Origin: Ketobacter sp963922875
GTDB taxonomy: Bacteria; Pseudomonadota; Gammaproteobacteria; Pseudomonadales; Ketobacteraceae
Reading direction: 5' to 3'
Length of the DNA: 64,000 bases
Assembly: GCA_963922875.1 (NCBI GenBank)
Contig: CAWUJH010000003.1
Coordinates: 594,942-658,941 of the forward strand
The notes beneath the pieces are model-generated. The model was not told the DNA's origin. It did not search any database and saw only the letters and a program-made list of their open reading frames with translations. A program made the position numbers and the translations under genes. Of the stretch, positions 35,229-44,053 are shown piece after piece; position 1 is the stretch's first letter, and the number at the start of each line of letters is the position of its first letter.

Positions 35229-35584
35229 GTTTGCCTCCCTGGGTCCATTCCAACAGTTCGACTTCTTTACTATTTGGTATTTTCGGCTCTAAGTCCAGTC
35301 ACCATTACGTATTAGATCACCCTTTGTCATAGCTAAAGGGTATAAAATTGACAGGGCGTTAATGGCTGAGCCATAGTGCGAAAATCGTCTTAGATGAGGC
35401 GCTTATTGACGGATTTGGGATATGCCCACTAAAACACTTGCCAAATTCGTTGGGAATCGGCAACATGCCTTAAATTTTCAAACGTTAGTTTGAAAATCAT
35501 CTAATCTACTCAGAAACTATGAACTAATCATAGGTCATAGAATCTTTAGCCTCTTGTCGTTAACCCAATTCGGGAGAAACGTTG
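35229..35584. other. Intergenic region between a membrane protein gene and fadB
   Basis: 356 bases without a gene, holding the divergent promoters of the membrane protein gene and fadBA and the PsrA-like palindrome. I saw no other repeat or small open frame that can be supported. Confidence 0.6.
35474..35497 (+). promoter_or_regulatory. PsrA-type operator of fadBA
   Basis: ATTTTCAAAC-GTTA-GTTTGAAAAT is a palindrome with perfect 10-bp arms and a 4-base centre. Its core CAAAC-N4-GTTTG fits the PsrA motif (G/C)AAAC-N2-4-GTTT(G/C). PsrA is the TetR-family fatty-acid regulator that represses fadBA in Pseudomonas. The site is 88 bases before the fadB start. Confidence 0.7.
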
Positions 35585-37732
35585 ATGATATACGAAGGAA
35601 AAGCCATAACAGTCAAAGCGTTGCAAGACGGAATCGTCGAGCTTAATTTTGACTTGCAGGGTGAGTCAGTTAACAAATTCAATAGCCTAACTGTGGAAGA
35701 GTTGGGAGCGGCGGCGGCGGCACTCAAAGCTGACAGCTCTGTAAAAGGCATGATCATTACCAGTGCCAAGAGCGTGTTCATTGTGGGCGCCGATATCACA
35801 GAGTTCACTGAGATGTTCAAGTTGTCGGAAGAGGAAATAGCCGACTGGTGTCTTCAAGCCAATCAGAAATTTAACGCTATCGAAGACTTGCCTTTTCCAA
35901 CCGTTGCCGCAATCAACGGTATTGCTTTGGGCGGCGGATTAGAAATGACCTTGGTGGCTGATTACCGAGTCATGTCTACCACGGCTGAAGTCGGCTTACC
36001 CGAGGTGAAATTGGGTATTTTCCCAGGCTTTGGTGGTACCGTTCGTATGCCAAGAATCATCGGTGTAGATAATGCCGCTGAGTGGATCGCAGCGGGAGGC
36101 CAACATAAATCTGAAAAGGCCATTAAAGACGGTGTGGTAGACGCCGTGGTTGAGCCAGAGTTATTGAAAGAGGCCGCCATTGCGATGGTGCAGTCATGTA
36201 TTGATGGCAAGCTTGACTACAAGGCCCGACGACAAGAGAAGCTGGAGCCGCTGAAATTGCCGCCCATGGAAAACATGATGGCATTTCAAACCTGTACCGC
36301 GATGGTAATGCAGCAGGCAGGACGTAACTATCCATCACCGGTGACTGCCGTTCAAACCATGCAGCAGCATTCCAGCATGGCACGAGATAAAGCACTGGAA
36401 ATTGAAGCGAAAGGCTTTGCCAAAATGGCAAAAACTTCGGTTGCTAGTTCTTTGGTGGGTTTGTTCTTGAACGATCAGACGTTAAAGAAAATCGCCGCCA
36501 ACTGGGAAAAACAAGCGAAGCCGATTGAGCAAGCGGCCGTACTCGGTGCGGGTATTATGGGTGGCGGGATTGCCTTTCAGTCTGCCTCCAAAGGCACGCC
36601 GATTATCATGAAAGACATAGCCGATGCAGCGCTTGATTTGGGTATGTCAGAAGCTACCAAACTCCTCACCAAACGCGTGGATCGCAATAAAATGACTCCG
36701 GCCAAAATGGGGCAGGTATTGTCTTCGATTCGTCCGACCTTAAACTACGGTGATTTTGGTAACGTTGATATTGTCGTCGAAGCGGTTGTAGAAAATCCGA
36801 AGATTAAGAAAAGCGTTCTGGCCGAAGTAGAAAAGAATGTGAAAGAGGGCACTATTCTCGCCTCTAACACCTCGACTATTTCAATCACTTCTTTAGCTGA
36901 AGCCTTGGAAAAGCCCGAGAACTTCGTGGGAATGCACTTCTTCAACCCGGTTCATATGATGCCGTTGGTTGAAGTTATTCGTGGTGAAAAGAGTTCCGAC
37001 GAAGCCGTTGCAACCACCGTTGCTTATGCCAAGAAAATGGGTAAAACGCCGGTGGTGGTAAACGATTGCCCAGGCTTCTTGGTCAATCGAGTGTTGTTCC
37101 CGTATTTCGGTGGTTTCGGCATGCTGATACGGGATGGTGCTGATTTTCAGAAAATTGATAAGGTCATGGAGCGTTTTGGTTGGCCCATGGGTCCGGCTTA
37201 TCTGATGGATGTTGTGGGTATTGATACTGGCGTTCATGGTGCGGAAGTGATGGCTGAAGGTTTCAAGGATCGGATGCAGTATTCCCATAAAGATGCCTCT
37301 GAGATCATGTATGAAAATAAACGCTACGGCCAGAAGAACGGTGTCGGATACTACAAGTATGAAACTGACAAGAAAGGCAAGCCCAAAAAAGTGGTAGACG
37401 AAACTACTTATGAGTTGCTCAAACCTCATGTTGCCGAGTCCAAGGATTTTACTGATCAGGAAATTACCGATCGCATCATGATACCTATGTGCTTGGAGTT
37501 AGTGCGCTGCTTAGAGGAAAACATTGTGTCTTCTGTTGCGGACGCCGATATGGCACTGATTATGGGGCTTGGTTTCCCTCCCTTCCGTGGTGGAGCGCTT
37601 AAGTACATAGATTCCATCGGAGTAAAAGCCTTCGTTGACCGGTGCGACGAGTTGAAAGATTTGGGTCCATTGTATGCACCCACTGAGAAACTGCGCGCTA
37701 TGGCTGCCAATGGCGAAACTTTCTATAAGTAA
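35585..37732 (+). CDS. fadB: Fatty acid oxidation complex alpha subunit FadB
   Basis: A 715-residue multifunctional enzyme of beta-oxidation. The N-terminal crotonase domain (enoyl-CoA hydratase/isomerase; KSVFIVGADITEF, INGIALGGGLEMTL) is followed by the NAD-binding domain of 3-hydroxyacyl-CoA dehydrogenase (VLGAGIMGGGIAFQSASKG), with catalytic His in GMHFFNPVHMMPLVE, and C-terminal helical repeats. It forms an alpha2beta2 complex with FadA. ATG 35585 follows GGGAGAAACGTTG; the TTG one codon upstream is less likely. Confidence 0.97.
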   Translation: MIYEGKAITVKALQDGIVELNFDLQGESVNKFNSLTVEELGAAAAALKADSSVKGMIITSAKSVFIVGADITEFTEMFKLSEEEIADWCLQANQKFNAIEDLPFPTVAAINGIALGGGLEMTLVADYRVMSTTAEVGLPEVKLGIFPGFGGTVRMPRIIGVDNAAEWIAAGGQHKSEKAIKDGVVDAVVEPELLKEAAIAMVQSCIDGKLDYKARRQEKLEPLKLPPMENMMAFQTCTAMVMQQAGRNYPSPVTAVQTMQQHSSMARDKALEIEAKGFAKMAKTSVASSLVGLFLNDQTLKKIAANWEKQAKPIEQAAVLGAGIMGGGIAFQSASKGTPIIMKDIADAALDLGMSEATKLLTKRVDRNKMTPAKMGQVLSSIRPTLNYGDFGNVDIVVEAVVENPKIKKSVLAEVEKNVKEGTILASNTSTISITSLAEALEKPENFVGMHFFNPVHMMPLVEVIRGEKSSDEAVATTVAYAKKMGKTPVVVNDCPGFLVNRVLFPYFGGFGMLIRDGADFQKIDKVMERFGWPMGPAYLMDVVGIDTGVHGAEVMAEGFKDRMQYSHKDASEIMYENKRYGQKNGVGYYKYETDKKGKPKKVVDETTYELLKPHVAESKDFTDQEITDRIMIPMCLELVRCLEENIVSSVADADMALIMGLGFPPFRGGALKYIDSIGVKAFVDRCDELKDLGPLYAPTEKLRAMAANGETFYK

Positions 37733-37758
37733 TCACGGATAGCAAAGGAGACAGAAAA

Positions 37759-38934
37759 ATGAGTTTGAATCCGAAAGATGTTGTCATCGTCGATGCTGTC
37801 CGTACCCCAATGGGTAAATCAAAAAACGGTCAGTTCCGACACGTGCGCGCTGAGAAACTGTCCTCACAGCTGATCAGAGCGTTAAAAGAGCGGAATCCTA
37901 ATTGGGACACTGCGGCGACTGAAGATGTAATATGGGGTTGTGTAAACCAAACCCTGGAGCAAGGGTTAAATGTTGCCCGAAACATTGCTATTTTGGCCGA
38001 ATTGCCCCGTAGTGTTGCAGGGCAGACGGTTAACCGGTTGTGCGGCTCTTCAATGCAGGCGTTACACACGGCCTCACAATCCATTATGACGGGTAATGGC
38101 GACGTATTTGTTATCGGTGGTGTGGAGCATATGGGCCATGTTGGCATGACTCACGGCGTCGACCTAAACCCGGAAGCCTCTAAATACGTGGCCAAAGCCT
38201 CTAACATGATGGGTCTAACGGCGGAAATGTTGGGCCGCATGCATGGCATATCCCGTCAGGCAATGGATGAGTTTGGTGCTCGCTCTCATCGGCTCGCTTG
38301 GGAAGCCACCCTGGAAGGGCGTTGGAAAAATGAAATTGTGCCCATCGAAGGTCACGATGCCAATGGGGTGAAAGTACTTTGTGAAATCGACGAAGTCATT
38401 CGTCCAGAAACCAGCGTAGAGGGTTTGGCGCAATTAAAACCAGTGTTTGATCCCAAAAATGGTCAGGTTACTGCGGGCACGTCTTCCGCACTATCTGATG
38501 GTGCTTCTTCCATACTGGTAATGTCTGCCGAGCGTGCCGAAGCCATGGGTCTGAAACCACGCGCCAAAATACGCTCAATGGCTGTTGCTGGCTGCGATGC
38601 CGCCATTATGGGCTATGGCCCCGTTCCCGCTACGCAGAAAGCGCTTAAGCGTGCAGGCTTATCCATCGACGATATCGATTATGTAGAACTTAATGAAGCC
38701 TTTGCTGCGCAAAGTTTGCCATGCGCAAAGGATCTTAAGTTAATGGATAAGTTTGACGAAAAAGTAAACCTAAATGGTGGCGCTATTGCGCTAGGACATC
38801 CCTTAGGCTGCTCCGGTGCTCGTATTGTCGGCACTTTATTGAACGTTATGGAGTGGAAAGATGGAAACCTGGGTTTAGCCACTATGTGTATTGGTTTAGG
38901 ACAAGGTATTGCCACAATTATTGAACGGGTCTAA
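37759..38934 (+). CDS. fadA: Acetyl-CoA acyltransferase (3-ketoacyl-CoA thiolase) FadA
   Basis: A 391-residue thiolase. The nucleophile Cys is in NRLCGSSMQALHTA, NEAFAAQ holds the active-site Asn/Glu region, HPLGCSGAR the catalytic His, and CIGLGQG the second Cys. It cleaves 3-ketoacyl-CoA to acetyl-CoA and a shortened acyl-CoA. It sits 26 bases after fadB behind GGAGACAG; the fadBA operon ends at the hairpin terminator downstream. Confidence 0.97.
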   Translation: MSLNPKDVVIVDAVRTPMGKSKNGQFRHVRAEKLSSQLIRALKERNPNWDTAATEDVIWGCVNQTLEQGLNVARNIAILAELPRSVAGQTVNRLCGSSMQALHTASQSIMTGNGDVFVIGGVEHMGHVGMTHGVDLNPEASKYVAKASNMMGLTAEMLGRMHGISRQAMDEFGARSHRLAWEATLEGRWKNEIVPIEGHDANGVKVLCEIDEVIRPETSVEGLAQLKPVFDPKNGQVTAGTSSALSDGASSILVMSAERAEAMGLKPRAKIRSMAVAGCDAAIMGYGPVPATQKALKRAGLSIDDIDYVELNEAFAAQSLPCAKDLKLMDKFDEKVNLNGGAIALGHPLGCSGARIVGTLLNVMEWKDGNLGLATMCIGLGQGIATIIERV

Positions 38935-38967
38935 GGCAATCCCTTAGCCTCTCATCGTGGTAACTTT

Positions 38968-39000
38968 AAAGCCGGTTTGTCAAAAGCAGACCGGCTTTTT
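38968..39000 (+). terminator. Rho-independent terminator of fadBA
   Basis: The stem AAAGCCGGT / ACCGGCTTT is followed by a T run, 34 bases after the fadA stop. Confidence 0.85.
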
Positions 39001-39080
39001 CATTTCATATCAGGGGAAAACTCTCTATACTTTGTGAAGTTTAAAGCTACAAGCTCCTCACAAGGCTTTTCGTATCCGTT

Positions 39081-39734
39081 ATGATCGGACCTAAATTTAA
39101 CGAAGCAGACGCCCGCTTACTCGAGAATATTCTGCAGCAACGACGTGATGTTCGTGGTAACAGATTCCATTCTGATCCCCTCCCTGATGAAATCATTGAA
39201 CGGATATTAATGGCTGCAATGCATGCACCATCAGTAGGCTTGTCTCAGCCTTGGGAATTTATAGTGGTCTCAGACCGGGCTGTGAGGCAACGAGTTCGTG
39301 ATAGCTTTGATATCAAAAATGCCGAAGCAGCGACTTGCTTCACTGGTGCAAGGGCAGAACATTATAAACAGTTGAAGCTTGATGGAATCCTTGAGTCGGC
39401 CTTGAATATCGCGGTTTTTTATAGTCCTTTAAGCGAACCTGTGCTGGGACAGACAGCCATGAGTGAAGTAGGGCGCTACAGTTGTGTTTGCGCCATTCAG
39501 AATATGTGGTTAATGGCTCGCAGCTTGAATGTTGGGATGGGCTGGGTCAGTATCCTCGATCCTGACAAAGTCAAAGAGATTTTAAAGGCGCCGGATGCAT
39601 GTGAGCTAGTGGGTTATCTATGTTTAGGTTACGTGGATGAATTTTATGATGAGCCTGAATTACAACGCTTGCAATGGGCCAAGCGAAAGCGGTTGACATC
39701 GGTGGTCCATTACGAACGTTTTAATGGCCGTTGA
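39081..39734 (+). CDS. bluB: 5,6-dimethylbenzimidazole synthase BluB
   Basis: A 217-residue flavin-dependent nitroreductase-fold enzyme that cuts FMNH2 with oxygen to make the lower ligand of vitamin B12. The BluB signature is seen at the front (RRDVRGNRF, AAMHAPSVGLSQPWEF), with GRYSCVCAIQNMWLMARSL and GMGWVSILDP further on. A plain nitroreductase is less likely given the RRDVR and PSVG pattern. Alone after the fadBA terminator; other cobalamin genes are not in the window. Confidence 0.85.
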   Translation: MIGPKFNEADARLLENILQQRRDVRGNRFHSDPLPDEIIERILMAAMHAPSVGLSQPWEFIVVSDRAVRQRVRDSFDIKNAEAATCFTGARAEHYKQLKLDGILESALNIAVFYSPLSEPVLGQTAMSEVGRYSCVCAIQNMWLMARSLNVGMGWVSILDPDKVKEILKAPDACELVGYLCLGYVDEFYDEPELQRLQWAKRKRLTSVVHYERFNGR

Positions 39735-39767
39735 CGAAATAAAAAAGGAATTGGGAGTTTGGTTACT

Positions 39768-40148
39768 ATGAATACTGAAAAAGTTGTTTTTGCGTTTTTC
39801 ATTCTATTGGCTGCAACCTTAAACTTTGGTTTTTTCCTTGGTGAAATTAGTGATGTAAATCATCACAATGTTTTTGAGCTGTTTGCCGCCTTAGTTATCA
39901 GCTTGATTGCAACGGTTATGAAGTTCGGTGATCGGACCCATATGGGGGCTGTTTTGCTGGCCACCAGTTTAGTGGCGGATGTGCAGCTTATTATTGCTGC
40001 TTGTTTATGGGGCTATGCCTCAACTTCTCCTGAAGGGGTCACCCCGGAGTTAGTAACCAGCATCGTTTCCATGTCTGGAGGCGCCCTTTTAGCCAATATT
40101 ACTTCTGTGGTGTTGTTAGTTGTGGAAACAGTGACGGTGCGTCGCTAG
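39768..40148 (+). CDS. Small four-helix membrane protein, DUF6394-like
   Basis: A 126-residue hydrophobic protein with about four membrane helices (near 5-23, 32-53, 62-85, 103-123). No catalytic motif. It stands 8 bases before the potassium channel gene, so it is likely co-translated and may be an accessory subunit. The family name is my recollection of proteins of this size next to RCK channels and should be treated as tentative. ATG 39768 follows GGGAG. Confidence 0.65.
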   Translation: MNTEKVVFAFFILLAATLNFGFFLGEISDVNHHNVFELFAALVISLIATVMKFGDRTHMGAVLLATSLVADVQLIIAACLWGYASTSPEGVTPELVTSIVSMSGGALLANITSVVLLVVETVTVRR

Positions 40149-40156
40149 AGGCTGGC

Positions 40157-41854
40157 ATGAATTACGTCGCCTATTTAGTGTTGCGGCGTCTGCGGACGCC
40201 TCTCATTACTATCATAACGATCTATTCTATTTCAGTGTTAGGCTATGTCCTGATTCCTGGTAAAGATGCTCTAGGCAATGCCTACAGTATGAATTTTTTT
40301 GAAGCCTTCTATTTTGTAAGCTACATGGGGTCAACCATCGGGTTTGGTGAGTTACCTTTTGAGTTTACGGCTCAGCAACGTTTTTGGACATTGTTTTGTA
40401 TTTACGCAACCGTGGTAGGGTGGATCTATAGCATTGGTTCCGTCATTTCCATTTTGCGAGATCCCACGTTTTCCAGTTTAATCCGGCGGGCTCGCTTTCG
40501 TCACCGCGTGAACAGTATGAAAGAACCGTTCTATTTAGTCTGTGGTTACGGTTTAACCGGTACCGCCGTGGTTGCTGATTTGGCCGGGCGAGGCATACAG
40601 TGTGTGGTCATTGATATACAGCAAGCCTGCATCGACGCATTAGAGCTTAGCAGTCTACCATTTGATGTTCCCTCCATGTGCTCTGACGCTAGCGATCCCT
40701 TAATACTTCAGGATGCTGGAATATCTCACCCATTGTGTCGAGGGACTTTGTGTTTGACGGATGACGACCACGTTAATTTGTATATCGCGCTGGCAAGCAA
40801 ATTGTTGGCGCCAAAGCGGATGGTACTAAGTCGGGTGGCCTCGCGAGAGTACGCAGGTAATCTTAAATCTTTTGACACAGACCATGTTATCGATCCCTTC
40901 GAGACATTCTCCGAATATTTAACCAATGCTGTGGTTTCACCCTACAGGCAGCTGGTTTATAACTGGTTAATCAGCCCCAAGCATCGAGCGTTACAATCAG
41001 TGGTTAAGCCCGAGAAGGGGCGTTGGATTATCTGTGGTTTTGGACGTTTGGGTAAGGCCATCCAAAAGCGTTTTGAGCGCCAAGGTTTGGAAACGGTGAT
41101 TGTTGAACCTGATCCAGAGGGGGCCAATGTTAAAGATGATTACAGGGTAGTCAAAGGGCTGGGTACAGAAGCTCCGACGTTGTTAGAGGCAGGTATTCAA
41201 AATGCCGTGGGAATTGTGGCCGGGACAGCCGATGATGCCAACAATTTGTCTATAGTGCTCACTGCCAAGGCGATGCGACCCCAGCTGATGCTAGTGGCTC
41301 GGCAAAACAAACACCCCAATGGCCCCATATTTGCGGCCGCCGATATTCATATGATAATGGATCCGAATATCATTATCGCGGAGCGCATTATTGCGCTTAT
41401 TAAAACGCCGCTTCTTATACACTTTTTGGAGTCTTTGGCGAAGCAGGATGAAGACTGGTGTGAAAAATTAGTGCGCCATTTTGACATAATGGTCAAAGAG
41501 AAGCCCTTGGAATGTTGGTCTATAAACATAGATAGGACCGATGCGCCTGCTGTATACGACGCCTTGCGCTATGAGCATCCTATTACAGTAGCAAACCTAA
41601 CGGTACACCCGCAGCATCGTGAACATCAATTGAGGGCCATGGTGCTAATGATTATTAGAGATGGTCAGCCAATGTTGTTGCCAGAGGATAATCAGCTGCT
41701 TCGAATCGGTGACAAGGTGCTTTTTTGTGGCTTGGCCCGAGCCGAGCCTAAGATGATGTGGATTGTCTGTAACGAAAATGTGCTAAGGTATGTGTTAGGT
41801 GAAAACGAACAGAGTGGTGGGTATTTATGGAAGCGTTTATTTCGGTCCAGATAG
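40157..41854 (+). CDS. Potassium channel protein with two RCK (TrkA-N) domains
   Basis: A 565-residue ion channel. Two membrane helices (about 13-33 and 74-97) flank a pore loop with selectivity filter TIGFG (residues near 57-61), giving the two-helix KcsA/MthK topology. Two cytosolic RCK domains follow, each with a Rossmann glycine motif (LVCGYGLTGTAVVADL and IICGFGRLGKAIQKRF), which gate in response to ligand. A C-terminal TrkA-C-like region ends the protein. The filter is TIGFG rather than TVGYG, as in some bacterial channels. It forms an operon with the preceding small membrane protein and the CBS protein. Confidence 0.85.
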   Translation: MNYVAYLVLRRLRTPLITIITIYSISVLGYVLIPGKDALGNAYSMNFFEAFYFVSYMGSTIGFGELPFEFTAQQRFWTLFCIYATVVGWIYSIGSVISILRDPTFSSLIRRARFRHRVNSMKEPFYLVCGYGLTGTAVVADLAGRGIQCVVIDIQQACIDALELSSLPFDVPSMCSDASDPLILQDAGISHPLCRGTLCLTDDDHVNLYIALASKLLAPKRMVLSRVASREYAGNLKSFDTDHVIDPFETFSEYLTNAVVSPYRQLVYNWLISPKHRALQSVVKPEKGRWIICGFGRLGKAIQKRFERQGLETVIVEPDPEGANVKDDYRVVKGLGTEAPTLLEAGIQNAVGIVAGTADDANNLSIVLTAKAMRPQLMLVARQNKHPNGPIFAAADIHMIMDPNIIIAERIIALIKTPLLIHFLESLAKQDEDWCEKLVRHFDIMVKEKPLECWSINIDRTDAPAVYDALRYEHPITVANLTVHPQHREHQLRAMVLMIIRDGQPMLLPEDNQLLRIGDKVLFCGLARAEPKMMWIVCNENVLRYVLGENEQSGGYLWKRLFRSR

Positions 41855-41879
41855 GGAAAGGCCTGCAGGAGATTGTCCT

Positions 41880-42314
41880 ATGAAATCATTGCCAACTTTG
41901 GCCACGGTTATGACACCGTTTCCCTATAGCGTTGATATCAATGCGCCCTTAACCGACGCCATAACTATGATGGAAAATAAAGGTTTTCACCATCTCCCGG
42001 TGACAGAAGAGGGAGAATTGGTGGGGGTTCTTTCTGATCGGGATATTAAATTCATTGATTCACCTTTCAATAATGCCTCGCTTGAGAAAGATCTCTACGT
42101 GAAAGATATTTACTGCTCTCGAACCTATATCGTCGACATTCATGACGCCCTGGAAAGTGTGCTTATGGTTATGGCTGAAAAACATCTTGGTTCGGCTATT
42201 GTGACTAAAAATGAAAAGCTGGCCGGCATCCTCACTCAAAATGACGTATTTCGAAAATTCGCAGAACACATTGTGAAATTGAAAGCCAAGCCTGAGGGGA
42301 ATGATGCCGCTTAA
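41880..42314 (+). CDS. CBS-domain protein
   Basis: A 144-residue protein of two CBS motifs (about 8-60 and 75-130; LTDAITMMENKGFHHLPVTEEGELVGVLSDRDI-type pattern in the first). Such pairs bind adenosyl ligands. It is 25 bases after the channel gene and may sense nucleotide state for it. The ATG at 41880 follows CAGGAGATTG. The 3' end overlaps the convergent regulator gene by 4 bases. Confidence 0.8.
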   Translation: MKSLPTLATVMTPFPYSVDINAPLTDAITMMENKGFHHLPVTEEGELVGVLSDRDIKFIDSPFNNASLEKDLYVKDIYCSRTYIVDIHDALESVLMVMAEKHLGSAIVTKNEKLAGILTQNDVFRKFAEHIVKLKAKPEGNDAA

Positions 42315-43315
42315 ACCACTTTCATTTTCGCAAAACGTTTACGGTATTCAGTGGGTGATAATGCAACTTCACGTTTAAATAATCGTCGAAATGAACTTAC
42401 ATCCACATATCCCACCTTTTCTGTAATATCGTCAATGCTTAGTGCAGTCTTCTCTAGCAGGCGTTTGGCTTCATCGATACGTAGCTTTTGCAGATATTGT
42501 TTGGGTGGTTTGCCAGTCGCTTGATTAAAGCGACGTATAAAAGTGCGCGGACTTACCGCGAGCTCCTGAGCCATGCTCTCTAATTGAAAATCATTACTTA
42601 AATTTTCCAGCATTTTCTGCACCGCCTTTTCAATCATCTCATCCCGTTGTTTAAAGCGGTGAGGTGCTGGAATATAGGGGGCCTGAGAGCTTTCTTTATT
42701 GTTAACCATCACTGTTTTAGCACATAGTTGGGCAATGTCTTCGCCGGCGAATTTCTCAATCAGTCGAATGCACAAGTACAAATAAGAAGTCACCGCACCC
42801 GAGCACAGGATATTGTTTTGTTCAGTCACGGTTTTTTCCAACTTTAAGTGGACATTGGGAAACGATGCACTGAAATGATGGGCTAACCACCAACTGGTGG
42901 TGGCTTCGCAATTATCAAGTAACCCGGTGTCGGCAAGGAGAAACGAACCGCTGCAATTGGACGCAATTATTGCGCCTTGGCTGTGGTGCCATTTAATCAA
43001 AGGGTGTAACCGATTTCTTAATTCTTTGGTTTTTTCTAACACCTCATAACCAAAGGCGTGATCAATGCCAGGTATTAAACAAATGTCAGGATTCACCGCT
43101 TCGGAGAAGGTCCCATCGGCGGCAATGGTTATACCCGTGGAGGTTTTTACCGGCTTACCATCTTCAGAATATACCTGCCAGGAAAACAACGGCTTAGCCG
43201 CGGACTTATAGCGAACACGTTGATGAATATTGGCAATATGGAAGATGTCGGTAGGGCCAGTTATAGAAGTGGATAAACAGCCATCATAGGCGAAAATTGC
43301 CAACCTAATCGTCAT
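42311..43315 (-). CDS. GlxA-type AraC-family transcriptional regulator
   Basis: A 334-residue regulator. The N-terminal DJ-1/PfpI (class I glutamine amidotransferase-like) domain covers about 1-195, with the nucleophile-elbow-like ASNCSGSFLLADTGLLD. The C-terminal AraC DNA-binding domain covers about 225-330 (LSPRTFIRRFNQATGKPPKQYL-type helices). Relatives such as CdhR, GbdR and ArgR control amine and amino acid use in Pseudomonas. The effector here is unknown. It is transcribed away from a membrane protein gene, with a palindrome in the shared gap. Confidence 0.88.
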   Translation of the reverse strand: MTIRLAIFAYDGCLSTSITGPTDIFHIANIHQRVRYKSAAKPLFSWQVYSEDGKPVKTSTGITIAADGTFSEAVNPDICLIPGIDHAFGYEVLEKTKELRNRLHPLIKWHHSQGAIIASNCSGSFLLADTGLLDNCEATTSWWLAHHFSASFPNVHLKLEKTVTEQNNILCSGAVTSYLYLCIRLIEKFAGEDIAQLCAKTVMVNNKESSQAPYIPAPHRFKQRDEMIEKAVQKMLENLSNDFQLESMAQELAVSPRTFIRRFNQATGKPPKQYLQKLRIDEAKRLLEKTALSIDDITEKVGYVDVSSFRRLFKREVALSPTEYRKRFAKMKVV

Positions 43316-43355
43316 TGTTGCCTCCTGTTTGTGGCGTTATAGGCATTTATATTGG

Positions 43356-43372
43356 CAAAAGTGCCACTTTTG
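43356..43372. promoter_or_regulatory. Palindromic operator between glxA-type gene and membrane protein gene
   Basis: CAAAAGTG-C-CACTTTTG is a perfect 8-bp inverted repeat about a single base, 40 bases ahead of the regulator start and 76 bases ahead of the plus-strand gene. It probably binds a dimeric regulator, perhaps the GlxA-type product itself. Confidence 0.45.
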
Positions 43373-43447
43373 GGATCCTGAGTCAAGCGCTACTATTACT
43401 CAAGTTACTCGCTCATATTTAAAGTCATACACTGGGGAGGGCTGACC

Positions 43448-43933
43448 ATGGCGGCAGTTCGCATAGGCAACATAATTTGGCAACGTACCTCTGATTCCAA
43501 CGCAGGGGTACGATGGTTGATAAACAACTTAATTAAGGTGGCACTGGTAGGAGCAAAAGTGATTCTGGGTTTTGGGCTTGCCTTGGTCTTGGTCGCGGTT
43601 GTTGGTCATCTTAGCCTAAATTTTTTCGCAGCCTTAAGTACATTATTGGCGGTTGTCTATCTAGTCAGCGTAATGGATGTTAATAATTCTAGAGATGCCG
43701 TTAGTTTGGTTTTGCCCGCTTTGAGTATAATAATACTGGTTTTTCTGAACACAAATTTTAACCTTACTATTGCTTTAACTTGGGTGATTCATACCTTTCT
43801 ATCTTTCTTTTCAGGCGTTTCCCATCGCAGTGGCAGTCTTAAGATTTTAGGACTTTGGCCCTTTCTCTTTGGTGTTAGCGCCGCACTCACGCTAGTTTTA
43901 GTAGATCAGTTTATTATTGGTGTAGCGCTGTAA
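43448..43933 (+). CDS. Small membrane protein, function unknown
   Basis: A 161-residue protein with four to five hydrophobic segments (about 28-58, 62-80, 90-105, 110-128, 135-158). No recognisable motif. The N terminus carries polar and basic residues. It follows GGGGAGG and lies alone between divergent and co-directional genes, with the Do-type protease 120 bases downstream. Confidence 0.6.
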   Translation: MAAVRIGNIIWQRTSDSNAGVRWLINNLIKVALVGAKVILGFGLALVLVAVVGHLSLNFFAALSTLLAVVYLVSVMDVNNSRDAVSLVLPALSIIILVFLNTNFNLTIALTWVIHTFLSFFSGVSHRSGSLKILGLWPFLFGVSAALTLVLVDQFIIGVAL

Positions 43934-44053
43934 CCCATCCGTTACGCTACAGTGACAACCTGGAACTAAACCTTCTCTAATGGGTCGAAATTGCTGCTAA
44001 CGTCTGCCTATGAGCGTGAGTACATAATTGCGAATGAGTGAAGGAGTAAACGG

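Noticed and set aside
41799..41879. N-terminal extension of the CBS protein
   Set aside because: It overlaps the channel gene in another frame and reads unlike the family; ATG 41880 with a good ribosome-binding site fits.
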